From contig URVV01000001.1 of NCBI GenBank assembly GCA_900551455.1, positions 61,815 through 125,814 of the forward strand: 64,000 bases of DNA, in the 5' to 3' direction. Shown one piece after another: positions 1 through 6,848 of the stretch. The DNA comes from an uncultured Mycoplasmatota bacterium. GTDB lineage: Bacteria; Bacillota_I; Bacilli_A; RF39; UBA660. Position 1 is the first letter of the stretch, and each line of letters begins with the position of its first letter. The notes under the pieces were generated by a model. It was not told the DNA's origin and searched no databases. It saw only the letters and a list, made by a program, of their open reading frames with translations. Made by a program: the position numbers and the translations under genes.

Positions 1-732
1 ACGGACAATATAATATCGTTCAAAGTTAGGTATAAATTAAGGGAAGAGACTGAATACAGTTCGTGGATAACATTATCAACTACTTATACTGGCAACACAT
101 TCAAAGTAGATAATGTTGCTATAGCAGGTACGTTTGATTATACCAAAAATTACGATTTTGAATTGTTGGCCGGCGACAAAATAAATGATTCTGATAGTTG
201 TAATAAAATTTTTGCGAATGCACGAGATATAGTTAAATTTCATAAGAACGGTGCAGATTTTTTAGAACTCACAGTAAAAAAAACAAAGGTTGTTACGGTA
301 AATCAGTTAGGCGATTTAAACAATTTAACTACAGATAATAAGACTAGTGTTGTGAACGCAATAAACAGTTTAGTTGCTAGTTTAAATAGTATTGTAAGCT
401 CTAATACAAATGTGAATGGGACTTATATTAAATATTCAAATGGCCAAATGGAATGCTATAAGAATATTATTTATACTGCTAATGGTGATTTTGTCGCTGA
501 TGGTAGTATTTTTTATAAGCAACTTGGATCTTGGACGTTCCCACAAGAGTTTGTAGAGATTCCTAATGTTCAAATTTCTGTGGTAAACACTGTAACTTCG
601 AGACGTGCGTATGGTTATTTGAGCGGTGAAATTTCAAAAACTAAAATAACAAATTATGGAGTTATTAATTATTGGAATGCCACCGATAGCGATGGGATTG
701 TATGTCTGGTTGCAAGAGGAAAGTGGAAATAG
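1..732 (+). CDS. Phage tail/baseplate protein, C-terminal part (5' truncated by window)
   Basis: The reading frame is open from position 1, so the N-terminus is off the window; the internal ATG at 163 is not a convincing start. The first about 55 codons read like a fibronectin-type or beta-sandwich segment (RYKLREETEYSSWITLS). A Thr/Asn/Ser-rich middle follows, then a C-terminal head resembling tail-tip proteins (FYKQLGSWTFPQEF). The next phage gene starts 14 bases downstream. A structural tail or baseplate role is inferred from position and composition; I do not recognise the exact family. Confidence 0.6.
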   Translation, partial: TDNIISFKVRYKLREETEYSSWITLSTTYTGNTFKVDNVAIAGTFDYTKNYDFELLAGDKINDSDSCNKIFANARDIVKFHKNGADFLELTVKKTKVVTVNQLGDLNNLTTDNKTSVVNAINSLVASLNSIVSSNTNVNGTYIKYSNGQMECYKNIIYTANGDFVADGSIFYKQLGSWTFPQEFVEIPNVQISVVNTVTSRRAYGYLSGEISKTKITNYGVINYWNATDSDGIVCLVARGKWK

Positions 733-746
733 AAAGGAGTAAAAAA

Positions 747-1106
747 ATGAAAATTGTAGATAAAGAAATTCATATTAATAGAGGAGATAGGTTATTGATA
801 GAATTTTCTATTGATAATGGAGAAGATAAATATACATTTAAAGATGGAGACAAGATTAAATTTTCAATCTATAAAAAGAAAGAATTGGATAAACTACCAG
901 TTTTACAAAAAGTATTTGAACCAACTGTTGGTTCTAATAGTGTAGATATAGATGTATCTGGTGAGGATATGAAAATAGGTGAAATGGCAAGCAAGCCTAT
1001 TGAATACTGGTATGAAATAGAGTTAAATGGTGATTCAACAATCATAGGTTATGATAATGATGGTGCAAAGAAATTAATTCTTTATCCAGAAGGTGCAGAC
1101 TTATGA
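747..1106 (+). CDS. Phage baseplate protein, BppU N-terminal-like
   Basis: A 119-residue protein starting at the ATG behind AGAAAGGAG; the upstream in-frame extension to 702 overlaps the previous gene and has no RBS. The beta-rich sequence (RGDRLLIEFSID, KIKFSIYKKKEL, IEYWYEIELNGDS) resembles the N-terminal domain of baseplate upper proteins of Gram-positive phages, which attach a receptor-binding module to the baseplate. It overlaps the next gene by 4 bases, indicating translational coupling with the BspA-repeat tail protein. Family assignment is tentative. Confidence 0.5.
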   Translation: MKIVDKEIHINRGDRLLIEFSIDNGEDKYTFKDGDKIKFSIYKKKELDKLPVLQKVFEPTVGSNSVDIDVSGEDMKIGEMASKPIEYWYEIELNGDSTIIGYDNDGAKKLILYPEGADL

Positions 1107-2305
1107 TACAGGAAAAGCAAAAGCTTAGTGGCAATCTAAATACTAAGCAATCGTTAAATGGGTCACTCAATAATACAGTTATATATGTTGATCCAATTAC
1201 TCAGGAAAAAGAAGTCACACCTACTAGAGAAGCTCAAGAGATAATTCCTGATACTGGGTATACAGGTTTATCTAAGGTAACAGTCAAAGGTTATAAGCCT
1301 AATGTAGCAAATAAAACAATAACCTCAAATGGCACATACAAAGCAAGTGATGATAATTTAGACGGATATAGTCAGGTCTCTGTTGAAACAAATGGAGTTG
1401 ATATAAATGATTATTTTTTAACCACACCACAAACTTTTAGTGGAATTGTGAAGTACATAACAAAAATACCTGAATTAGACACTTCAGGATTAACTAATAT
1501 GGCTTATATGTTTGATGGGTGTACAAATTTATCTAGTATTTCAAATTTGAATACTTCTAAAGTAGAATCAATGAATAATGCATTTTCACGTTGTTCAAAT
1601 CTTGTATCTATTCCAAATTTGAACACTTCTAAAGTGAAATCAATGTATTATGCATTTGCAGGATGCTCGAATCTTGTATCAATACCACAATTGGATACTT
1701 CAAATGTAACTACTATGGATTTTATGGTTCAAAATTGTTATAAAATAACTTCAATACCTGAATTAAATACTTCAAATGTTGCTAGTATGCGAGGAATGTT
1801 TCACAGTTGCTATGCATTAGTGTCTATTCCTGAGTTAGATACTTCGAATGTAACTACTATGGAGGAAATGTTCTGTAACTGTAGTTCATTAGTTCAGGCA
1901 CCACAAATTGATACTTCAAATGCAGTCTCAATAAAATCGATGTTTCTAGGTTGTAATCAATTAAAAACAGTTCCACTTTTTGACTCCAGCAAAGTAGAAT
2001 ATATTGAACGAATTTTTACTGATTGCAAAAATCTGGAAAATGTTGGTGGATTTCAAAATCTAGGACAAGCATACAAAACAACGCAATCCGCAAATTACTA
2101 TTCTTACAAATTATCATTTACAGAATGCACAAATTTAACAGAGCAATCACTTATCAATGTATTAACAAATTTGTACGACATTGCAACAAAAGGATGTAAC
2201 ACGCAGACAGTTCAATTGGGGTCAACAAATTTAGCAAAATTAACATCAACGGCAGGGCAAGCCGCACTAACTCAAGCTACCAACTACGGTTGGACGATTT
2301 CATAA
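1103..2305 (+). CDS. Phage tail protein with BspA-type leucine-rich repeats
   Basis: A 400-residue protein. After an N-terminal anchor region (about 1-130), residues about 130-310 hold at least six about 23-residue repeats of the form LDTSNVTTM..MF..C..L.SIPEL. This is the BspA-like (DUF285) leucine-rich repeat common on bacterial surface proteins and on tail proteins of gut phages. The C-terminus (NYGWTIS) is the usual ending of such proteins. A receptor-binding role on the host surface is likely from the repeat type and its place between baseplate and lysis genes. Repeat units are near-identical at DNA level in places, so copy number may vary by recombination. Confidence 0.75.
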   Translation: MIQEKQKLSGNLNTKQSLNGSLNNTVIYVDPITQEKEVTPTREAQEIIPDTGYTGLSKVTVKGYKPNVANKTITSNGTYKASDDNLDGYSQVSVETNGVDINDYFLTTPQTFSGIVKYITKIPELDTSGLTNMAYMFDGCTNLSSISNLNTSKVESMNNAFSRCSNLVSIPNLNTSKVKSMYYAFAGCSNLVSIPQLDTSNVTTMDFMVQNCYKITSIPELNTSNVASMRGMFHSCYALVSIPELDTSNVTTMEEMFCNCSSLVQAPQIDTSNAVSIKSMFLGCNQLKTVPLFDSSKVEYIERIFTDCKNLENVGGFQNLGQAYKTTQSANYYSYKLSFTECTNLTEQSLINVLTNLYDIATKGCNTQTVQLGSTNLAKLTSTAGQAALTQATNYGWTIS

Positions 2306-2320
2306 AAGGAGGGATAAAAT

Positions 2321-2536
2321 ATGAAATTAATTAATTACACAAATCCTAGGATTTTAATTGCTGATCAAGGGAAACACTTCAGAGATAAAAATGATGTTTA
2401 CAAGGAAGCATATATTGATGAGAATGGTAATCAGGTTGAAGAACATTTCCCGTATTATATGACAATGTGCTTCCCTGGAGTTCAGGTCCAAACACTAGAG
2501 CAAGCTCAAGAAATATACATTGAAGAGGATCTGTAA
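2321..2536 (+). CDS. Small phage protein, tail-fibre-associated
   Basis: 71 residues behind a clear RBS (AAAGGAGGG). No transmembrane segment. It contains an imperative short pattern (YKEAYIDENGNQVEEHFPYYMTM) like the short proteins that follow tail fibres in Firmicutes phages (XkdX-like position). Function is not recognisable. Confidence 0.6.
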   Translation: MKLINYTNPRILIADQGKHFRDKNDVYKEAYIDENGNQVEEHFPYYMTMCFPGVQVQTLEQAQEIYIEEDL

Positions 2537-2539
2537 TAT

Positions 2540-2893
2540 ATGGAAAATATAACTTTGGGAGCCATCGCTAAATCGTTGGCATTTATAATAGCATTAATTG
2601 GTTCTGTAGTTTATTTAAAAAAAGGCACAATAAAAGGTTTATCAAAAGTGATAGATAACCAATTGGAGCCAATAAAGGCGGATATACAAACGTTAAAGGA
2701 AGAGACTTCAAAAAATAATCTATCAAGTATTAAAACTGATTTGATTAATTTTATGGAACTCGCCGATAAGAAAGAAATATCACAAGAACAAAAAATTAGA
2801 AGTTATGAATTATATGATTTCTATTGTACACATGGTGGCAATTCTTATGTGCACGATAAGTGGGAAAGATTAAGGAAAGAAGGTAAGATTTAA
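2540..2893 (+). CDS. Small phage membrane protein, possible holin or hemolysin-XhlA-like partner
   Basis: 117 residues with one N-terminal transmembrane helix (residues about 5-26, LGAIAKSLAFIIALIGSVVY). A coiled, charged cytoplasmic part follows (about 40-80), with a C-terminal HDKWERLRKEGKI. It overlaps the next gene by one base. Position just before a two-helix membrane protein and an endolysin suggests a lysis-cassette role; this is inference from order only. Confidence 0.6.
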   Translation: MENITLGAIAKSLAFIIALIGSVVYLKKGTIKGLSKVIDNQLEPIKADIQTLKEETSKNNLSSIKTDLINFMELADKKEISQEQKIRSYELYDFYCTHGGNSYVHDKWERLRKEGKI

Positions 2894-3084
2894 TGAAAAA
2901 AGCACTAAATGATGTTAAGTCATTTGTAACAATATTGTTTGCTATTGCGTTTGTTGGATTTACATTTATGCAATTTATAAGCGGTGAACAATTTTATAGT
3001 ATATTTCAAATTATAATTGCTTTTTATTTTGGGACACAATATCAAAAAGGTGTTGAAAAGAAAGGAAATGATAGTAATGAGTAA
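2893..3084 (+). CDS. Putative holin
   Basis: 63 residues with two hydrophobic segments (about 9-28 and 32-47) and a short charged C-terminal tail (QKGVEKKGNDSNE), the build of small phage holins. It lies directly upstream of and overlaps the endolysin gene by 8 bases. Holins form the membrane lesion that lets endolysin reach the wall. Assignment rests on size, topology and context. Confidence 0.6.
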   Translation: MKKALNDVKSFVTILFAIAFVGFTFMQFISGEQFYSIFQIIIAFYFGTQYQKGVEKKGNDSNE

Positions 3085-3808
3085 GAATGCAAGGGTATTA
3101 GAGTCAGGAATTTGCGAAATAACACAAGAATATAAAGGTTTACAACACGGAGGTATAGATATAGTGAATAAAGGTTATACTTTAGGAAATATCGTAGCAC
3201 ATACTGAAGGGCAAGTTGTTGAAGTAAGATATAATTGTACTGGCTTTGAACCTAATGGAAGTTATGGTAACTATGTAAAAATTAAACATGATAATGGATA
3301 CTATACCTTATACGCACATATGGCATATAACACTGTAAAAGTATCTAAAGGTCAAAGAGTGTCTAAAGGACAATTACTTGGATACATGGGTGCTACAGGT
3401 ACTGCTTATGGCGGTCATTTGCACTTTGAAGTGAGAAATGAAAGCAATATAAGAATTAATCCGACAGAATACTTAGATAAAGATTTATTTATTGAAACAA
3501 TTGAAAAAAGTATTGATGAATTAGCTAATGAAGTTATTCAAGGACTATGGGGAAATGGACAAGAAAGAAAAGATAGACTTGGCGATAGATATGCAGAAGT
3601 GCAAGCAAGAGTTAACGAAATCCTGGCACCAGCACCAAAGCCAAATGTTGATATTTTAGATTTGGTTAGAAAGACTATTAGAGGAGACTTCGGTAATGGT
3701 GATGCTAGAAAGAATGCTCTAGGTTCTAACTATGCTGAGATCCAAAGACAAGTTAATTTAAATTTCCGAAATGGAACTACAAATTGGGATAGTGTAAGAT
3801 TATATTAA
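3077..3808 (+). CDS. Endolysin: M23 metallopeptidase with two Cpl-7-like repeats
   Basis: 243 residues from the ATG at 3077; the ATG at 3068 is only one base from the GGA of the RBS, so 3077 is preferred. Residues about 20-135 are a peptidase M23 domain with the zinc ligand pattern HGGID (H24, D28) and HLH (H114, H116). Residues about 147-184 and 192-229 are two copies of a Cpl-7/CW_7-type wall-binding repeat (EVIQGLWGNGQERKDRLG; KTIRGDFGNGDARKNALG). It should cut peptide cross-links of the host peptidoglycan at the end of the phage cycle. A strong terminator follows, closing the late operon. Confidence 0.85.
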   Translation: MSKNARVLESGICEITQEYKGLQHGGIDIVNKGYTLGNIVAHTEGQVVEVRYNCTGFEPNGSYGNYVKIKHDNGYYTLYAHMAYNTVKVSKGQRVSKGQLLGYMGATGTAYGGHLHFEVRNESNIRINPTEYLDKDLFIETIEKSIDELANEVIQGLWGNGQERKDRLGDRYAEVQARVNEILAPAPKPNVDILDLVRKTIRGDFGNGDARKNALGSNYAEIQRQVNLNFRNGTTNWDSVRLY

Positions 3809-3809
3809 A

Positions 3810-3844
3810 AAGGTAGTGACAATAATGTCGCTACCTTTTTTTTT
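3810..3844 (+). terminator. Terminator after phage lysis genes
   Basis: GGTAGTGACA-ATAA-TGTCGCTACC hairpin (one G.T pair) followed by nine T residues. Confidence 0.9.
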
Positions 3845-3972
3845 ATGATATTTTGTAGTATAAAGTAGAATGATGTAGAATAAGGAGTAAAATAATCGTA
3901 AACAGCAATTAAAACATTATCGTTTAATACAAATATATGCTATCATACTTAGTCAAGTGAGGAGGTGATGAG

Positions 3973-4245
3973 ATGAAAATAAAATTTGAATTAGAAGATT
4001 ATGAATTACCTTGTTCTTATGAGAGATGTAAAGAAAAAACAATTGCGTATTATACTTCTGATGGTAAAGAAATTCATTTGTGCGAAGAGCATTTCAAAGA
4101 AACAGTAGAATCATTTCACACTGAAGGAATAGAAACTAACTCTGAAAATATTAATGAATATTTTGCAAAACAAAAAGAGCAAAGAAACAGGCCAAAAGAA
4201 TCTGGTTTAAAATTAGCAGATTATAATGATTATCCAACACATTAG
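3973..4245 (+). CDS. Phage accessory protein with Cys/His motif, unknown
   Basis: 90 residues behind a strong RBS (GTGAGGAGGTGATGAG). Residues about 14-40 hold a C-x4-C...LCEEH pattern (SYERCKEKTIAYY..GKEIHLCEEHF) suggesting a small zinc-binding site; the rest is charged. It stands alone after the lysis terminator and converges on the HNH gene, with stops overlapping by 4 bases. It could be a lysogenic-conversion or accessory gene. Function unknown. Confidence 0.6.
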   Translation: MKIKFELEDYELPCSYERCKEKTIAYYTSDGKEIHLCEEHFKETVESFHTEGIETNSENINEYFAKQKEQRNRPKESGLKLADYNDYPTH

Positions 4246-4775
4246 AGATAATTTCTTCTAAATACCTTGATAAACTCTTCTCTAGAGCCGATATTTTCTT
4301 CCCAGTATAATTGACCTTGTCTATGCCAATAATCGTTAAATATGGCATTATTTTGATTGCTAGAATGGCATTCTCTACATAGAGGTAAAATGAAGTTATA
4401 TTTGATAGAGTTAATTCTATTGCGGCCTCCGAAAACCTCGTGAAGGTCGTTTTTCTTTTTGCCACATAAATAGCATATATCAAGATTATCAGTAAATACC
4501 GACTTCCTATTTTTCTCTAATTTTGTCATTTTTTTCGATTTATTGTGCATTTTTGCTGGCTTTTGTTGCTTTTTTCCCAATGATTGTGCATTTTTTCTCA
4601 TTTGACTGTTATTTGATTTTTGTTGTCCACTTGTAGCCGGATTTTTTTTGTCAGAAGTGGACTTTTTATATTCTTTATTATTACATTCTTGACAGGTGGA
4701 AAATGAAATTTCTTTCCTTATTATATAGCAGTATGGTTTTGACTTCCTTTTTCTTAAATATTTGCAATAATTCAT
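4242..4775 (-). CDS. Phage HNH-type protein next to the attachment junction
   Basis: 177 residues, with RBS AAAGGAGG. A Lys/Gln-rich N-terminal half (with C-x2-C at 28-31) is followed by an HNH-like core: C101-x2-C104 (CYLCG), LHEVFGGRNR (111-120) and C133-x2-C136-H137 (CREC-H). Similar zinc HNH proteins are common in Firmicutes phages. It is the first phage gene inside the right end, on the same strand as the host cotJ operon, and its start lies only about 35 bases from the junction, overlapping the chimeric cotJC frame. Host cotJ transcription would therefore run into it. Confidence 0.7.
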   Translation of the reverse strand: MNYCKYLRKRKSKPYCYIIRKEISFSTCQECNNKEYKKSTSDKKNPATSGQQKSNNSQMRKNAQSLGKKQQKPAKMHNKSKKMTKLEKNRKSVFTDNLDICYLCGKKKNDLHEVFGGRNRINSIKYNFILPLCRECHSSNQNNAIFNDYWHRQGQLYWEENIGSREEFIKVFRRNYL

Positions 4776-4800
4776 ATAAGCCTCCTTTAATGTCCCTTTT

Positions 4801-4830
4801 GTAATACGAACCGCCGTATTGGGTTACTAA
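4801..4830. other. Predicted prophage attachment junction (att) in cotJC
   Basis: The cotJC frame matches its family through Q-Y-G-G (bases 4821 down to 4810) and then continues into unrelated phage sequence. The junction is centred in an inverted repeat, AATACG-AACCGC-CGTATT (4804-4821 on the plus strand), as expected for a recombinase core with flanking half-sites. The exact crossover bases cannot be named without the left junction. Confidence 0.65.
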
Positions 4831-4902
4831 ATATTTAGCCATTTTTAAATCTTTGTTTTTGATGTTAATAGGATATTGTAGGGTTTTAACATATTTCCAC
4901 AT
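4810..4902 (-). pseudogene. cotJC: cotJC 5' fragment, interrupted by prophage
   Basis: CotJC is a manganese-catalase-like spore coat protein made in the mother cell. The start ATG at 4902 overlaps the TAA of cotJAB by one base, with GGGAGG as RBS. The residues MWKYVKTLQYPI...MAKYLVTQYGG match the conserved CotJC N-terminus (MW.Y.K.LQYP...AK.L.EQYGG). The family then continues with a D-G-E-L-containing helix that begins the ferritin-like fold; here it is replaced by phage-encoded residues, giving a chimeric frame that ends at 4681 (about 73 residues). No ferritin-like metal ligands remain, so this copy is inactive unless the prophage is excised. Confidence 0.85.
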
Positions 4903-5375
4903 TATTTTGTTCCCTCCCAAGGCCAGCGATTTTTTACCCATAACCATGTTGGACTTTCTAGATAGTTGCTAGATAGAGATAATGGTCCATAGTTTTTTTC
5001 ATATTCGTTTTTGATGTTTTTAGATTCTTTTAAATATTGATTATATAAATTAATCATATTTGAATCAGATGGATAAATATCTAAGTATAAATCTAATTCT
5101 TTCATAGCAAAGGAATATTTCATAAGTTGATATAGTAATTCTTCTTGTTTATTTGATGGTGATAGGGGACGATATTTGTAATTCTTGTATGGAAGATAAA
5201 GATTATTAAATAGATTTCCTCTAGATAGGGCATTGTTTAGATTTCCTAGTGATGGATTTACTTCTTTTGAAGTAGGATTCATATTGAAGCTATTAGGAAT
5301 ATTATCTAGGGGATTAAAGGTATTATTAAATTGTCTATACCAAGTTTCTGGTATTTCATAATAGTTATTATTCAT
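4902..5375 (-). CDS. cotJB: Spore coat protein, CotJA-CotJB fusion
   Basis: 157 residues. Residues about 77-154 are a complete CotJB: EELLYQLMKYSFAMKELDLY, LDIYPSD, EYEKNYGPL and the Trp-rich tail WVKNRWPWE. Residues about 48-72 (ALSRGNLFNNLYLPYKNY) resemble the core of CotJA (ALRKGTLW..LY.PY), which in B. subtilis is a separate protein from the preceding gene. The N-terminal 45 residues are low complexity, rich in Asn and Pro. The gene is the middle of the cotJ operon and is coupled to cotJC by a TAATG overlap. The cotJ products sit in the inner coat region. CotJB identity is firm; the CotJA part is weaker. Confidence 0.85.
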   Translation of the reverse strand: MNNNYYEIPETWYRQFNNTFNPLDNIPNSFNMNPTSKEVNPSLGNLNNALSRGNLFNNLYLPYKNYKYRPLSPSNKQEELLYQLMKYSFAMKELDLYLDIYPSDSNMINLYNQYLKESKNIKNEYEKNYGPLSLSSNYLESPTWLWVKNRWPWEGTK

Positions 5376-5429
5376 TGTTTCCTCCCATATTAAGATATGT
5401 TAATAGTAATAGTTTGTATAGTCTTGTGC

Positions 5430-5636
5430 CTATATCATATACATAGAGGTATCTGGTTCAGTATAATTATTATAATTGTCTTTATTGTTTTCTAGTCGTG
5501 AGATTCTTTGTTCTAATTTTTTAATTTTATTTTCTAGATCGTTTAGGCGATAGAATAGGTCGTTATTTGGTATAGGATTATTCATCATTGGGGGAGCCAT
5601 AAAGTTATTTGAGGGGGTATTATCATAAAAATTCAT
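5430..5636 (-). CDS. Small coiled-coil protein, first gene of the cotJ operon
   Basis: 68 residues. An N-terminal Asn/Pro/Met-rich stretch (MAPPMMNNPIPNNDLF) is followed by a short coiled coil (about 27-51, LNDLENKIKKLEQRISRLENN). It is in the slot where a separate cotJA would lie but does not resemble CotJA. Same strand, 54 bases before the cotJA-cotJB fusion and directly behind the operon promoter, so a spore-coat or coat-assembly role is plausible by context only. Confidence 0.6.
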   Translation of the reverse strand: MNFYDNTPSNNFMAPPMMNNPIPNNDLFYRLNDLENKIKKLEQRISRLENNKDNYNNYTEPDTSMYMI

Positions 5637-5653
5637 ATAATCACTTCCGCTAT

Positions 5654-5682
5654 ATTATATTCGTAAAATAGAAAGATGTTAA
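5654..5682 (-). promoter_or_regulatory. Promoter of the cotJ operon
   Basis: On the minus strand TTAACA-N17-TATAAT, about 20 bases before the first operon gene. The -10 can also be read as AATATAAT, close to the sigma-E -10 (CATAYAMT), but I see no good sigma-E -35. B. subtilis cotJ is sigma-E dependent, so the class of this promoter is open. Confidence 0.55.
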
Positions 5683-5711
5683 TTGACTAGTTGATTTTTT
5701 TAATTTATAAT
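5683..5711 (+). promoter_or_regulatory. Promoter of trmB
   Basis: TTGACT-N17-TATAAT immediately adjacent to and divergent from the cotJ promoter; the two -35 boxes abut. Confidence 0.75.
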
Positions 5712-5726
5712 TAATTTGGTGATGTT

Positions 5727-6368
5727 ATGAGACTTAGAAATGTTAAGGGTGCAAATGAGATAATTGTTAATGGAAAATATTATGTATTAGATCCTTTTAG
5801 TAATATTGGATCTTGGAAGAGGGTATTTGGAAATAATAAGCCAATATATATAGAAATAGGTATCGGGAAGGGTAATTTTATTATAGAGAATGCTAAAAGA
5901 TACCCAGATATTAATTTTATTGGGCTAGAGAAGTTTGATAGTGTAATAGTAAGAGCAATTCAGAAGTCGAATGAATTAGAATTAGAGAATTTAAGAATAG
6001 TAAGAATGGATGCGAAAAGATTGGGAGAGATTTTTTCTAAGGAGATTGATTTGATATATTTAAATTTTTCTGATCCGTGGCCTAAGGATAGGCATAGTAA
6101 GAGAAGACTTACTAGTAGAGATTTTTTATTAATTTATGATAAGATATTTAGAGATGATAAACAGATTGTAATGAAGACAGATAATATTGATTTATTTAAT
6201 TATTCAGTTGATAGTTTAGAGGAATATGATTATGAGATTGTGGATATGAATAATGATTTGGATTGTTTGAGTGAAGATAATATTATGACTGAATATGAAG
6301 AAAAATTTTATAATAAGGGACAGAAAATTAATAAATTGGTAGCTATAAAAAAGAATAATAAAAATTGA
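5727..6368 (+). CDS. trmB: tRNA (guanine-N7-)-methyltransferase
   Basis: 213 residues, the normal family length. It makes m7G46 in the variable loop of tRNAs with S-adenosylmethionine. The SAM-binding motif EIGIGKGNF lies at 43-51, and the family signature NFSDPWPKDRHSKRRL at about 113-128 contains the catalytic Asp and tRNA-contacting basic residues. Monocistronic between its own promoter and a terminator. Confidence 0.95.
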   Translation: MRLRNVKGANEIIVNGKYYVLDPFSNIGSWKRVFGNNKPIYIEIGIGKGNFIIENAKRYPDINFIGLEKFDSVIVRAIQKSNELELENLRIVRMDAKRLGEIFSKEIDLIYLNFSDPWPKDRHSKRRLTSRDFLLIYDKIFRDDKQIVMKTDNIDLFNYSVDSLEEYDYEIVDMNNDLDCLSEDNIMTEYEEKFYNKGQKINKLVAIKKNNKN

Positions 6369-6379
6369 TGGAAAAAGAT

Positions 6380-6413
6380 AAAAATTCAACAAATTAGTTG
6401 AATTTTTGTTTTT
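6380..6413 (+). terminator. Terminator after trmB
   Basis: AAAAATTCAAC-AAATTA-GTTGAATTTTT hairpin with T-rich tail. Confidence 0.8.
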
Positions 6414-6459
6414 AGTATGATAGAATTATGTTATATAGAATATGAGGAGGTATTTTGTT

Positions 6460-6840
6460 ATGGCCTTTGGTAAAAAAATTAAAGAAATAATATCGGATGA
6501 AGATACACAAGAAGATTCTTACTATACGACTGATAGTGTTAGTATTCCTTCAGGAATGGGAAAGATGATCTTATTAGAACCAAGAGCGTTTTCTGAGAGC
6601 CAACAAATAGCGGATCATTTAAAGAAAAGAAATACAGTAGTAGTTAATATGAAGAGAGTTACACCAGAACAAGCAAAAAGAATTATAGATTTCTTATCTG
6701 GAACAGTGTATGCTATTGGAGGGGATTTGCAAAAGATTGGTGTAGGAATATTTTTATGTACGCCAAAAAATGTTAATGTAGAAGGTTCTATATCAGATGA
6801 AGATAATAGTAAAAAAGCTGAAGATATGGATATTGACTAG
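6460..6840 (+). CDS. sepF: Cell division protein SepF
   Basis: 126 residues from the ATG at 6460, which has the GAGGAGG RBS; the in-frame ATG at 6442 overlaps that RBS. The conserved SepF core is clear: LLEPRAFSESQQIADHL, VVVNMKRVTPEQAKRIIDFL, GTVYAIGGDLQKIGVGIFLCTP. The N-terminal MAFGKKIKEI is the amphipathic membrane-binding helix. SepF rings tether FtsZ to the membrane during septation. It is followed 8 bases later by a DivIVA-domain gene, a division-gene neighbourhood usual in Firmicutes. Confidence 0.93.
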   Translation: MAFGKKIKEIISDEDTQEDSYYTTDSVSIPSGMGKMILLEPRAFSESQQIADHLKKRNTVVVNMKRVTPEQAKRIIDFLSGTVYAIGGDLQKIGVGIFLCTPKNVNVEGSISDEDNSKKAEDMDID

Positions 6841-6848
6841 GTGGATGT

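Larger units (their letters stand above)
1..4815. mobile_element. Right end of a prophage inserted in cotJC (continues left of the window)
   Basis: Plus-strand genes run in the usual order of a siphophage late region: tail/baseplate proteins, small membrane proteins (holin-like), M23 endolysin, terminator. They are followed by an accessory gene and a reverse-strand HNH gene. The right boundary is set where the minus-strand cotJC reading frame stops matching its family, right after the QYGG codons near 4810-4821. Integrase or recombinase genes are not in the window and are expected at the other end. The exact boundary cannot be fixed without the left junction. Confidence 0.88.

Noticed and set aside
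1103..2305. Diversity-generating retroelement target
   Set aside because: No template repeat or reverse transcriptase in the window and no visible adenine-biased variable copy; the repeats are ordinary BspA units.
4681..4947. An 88-codon frame on the minus strand as an independent gene
   Set aside because: Its first codons lie inside cotJAB in another frame; the real start is the coupled ATG at 4902, and the product is the CotJC N-terminus joined to phage DNA.
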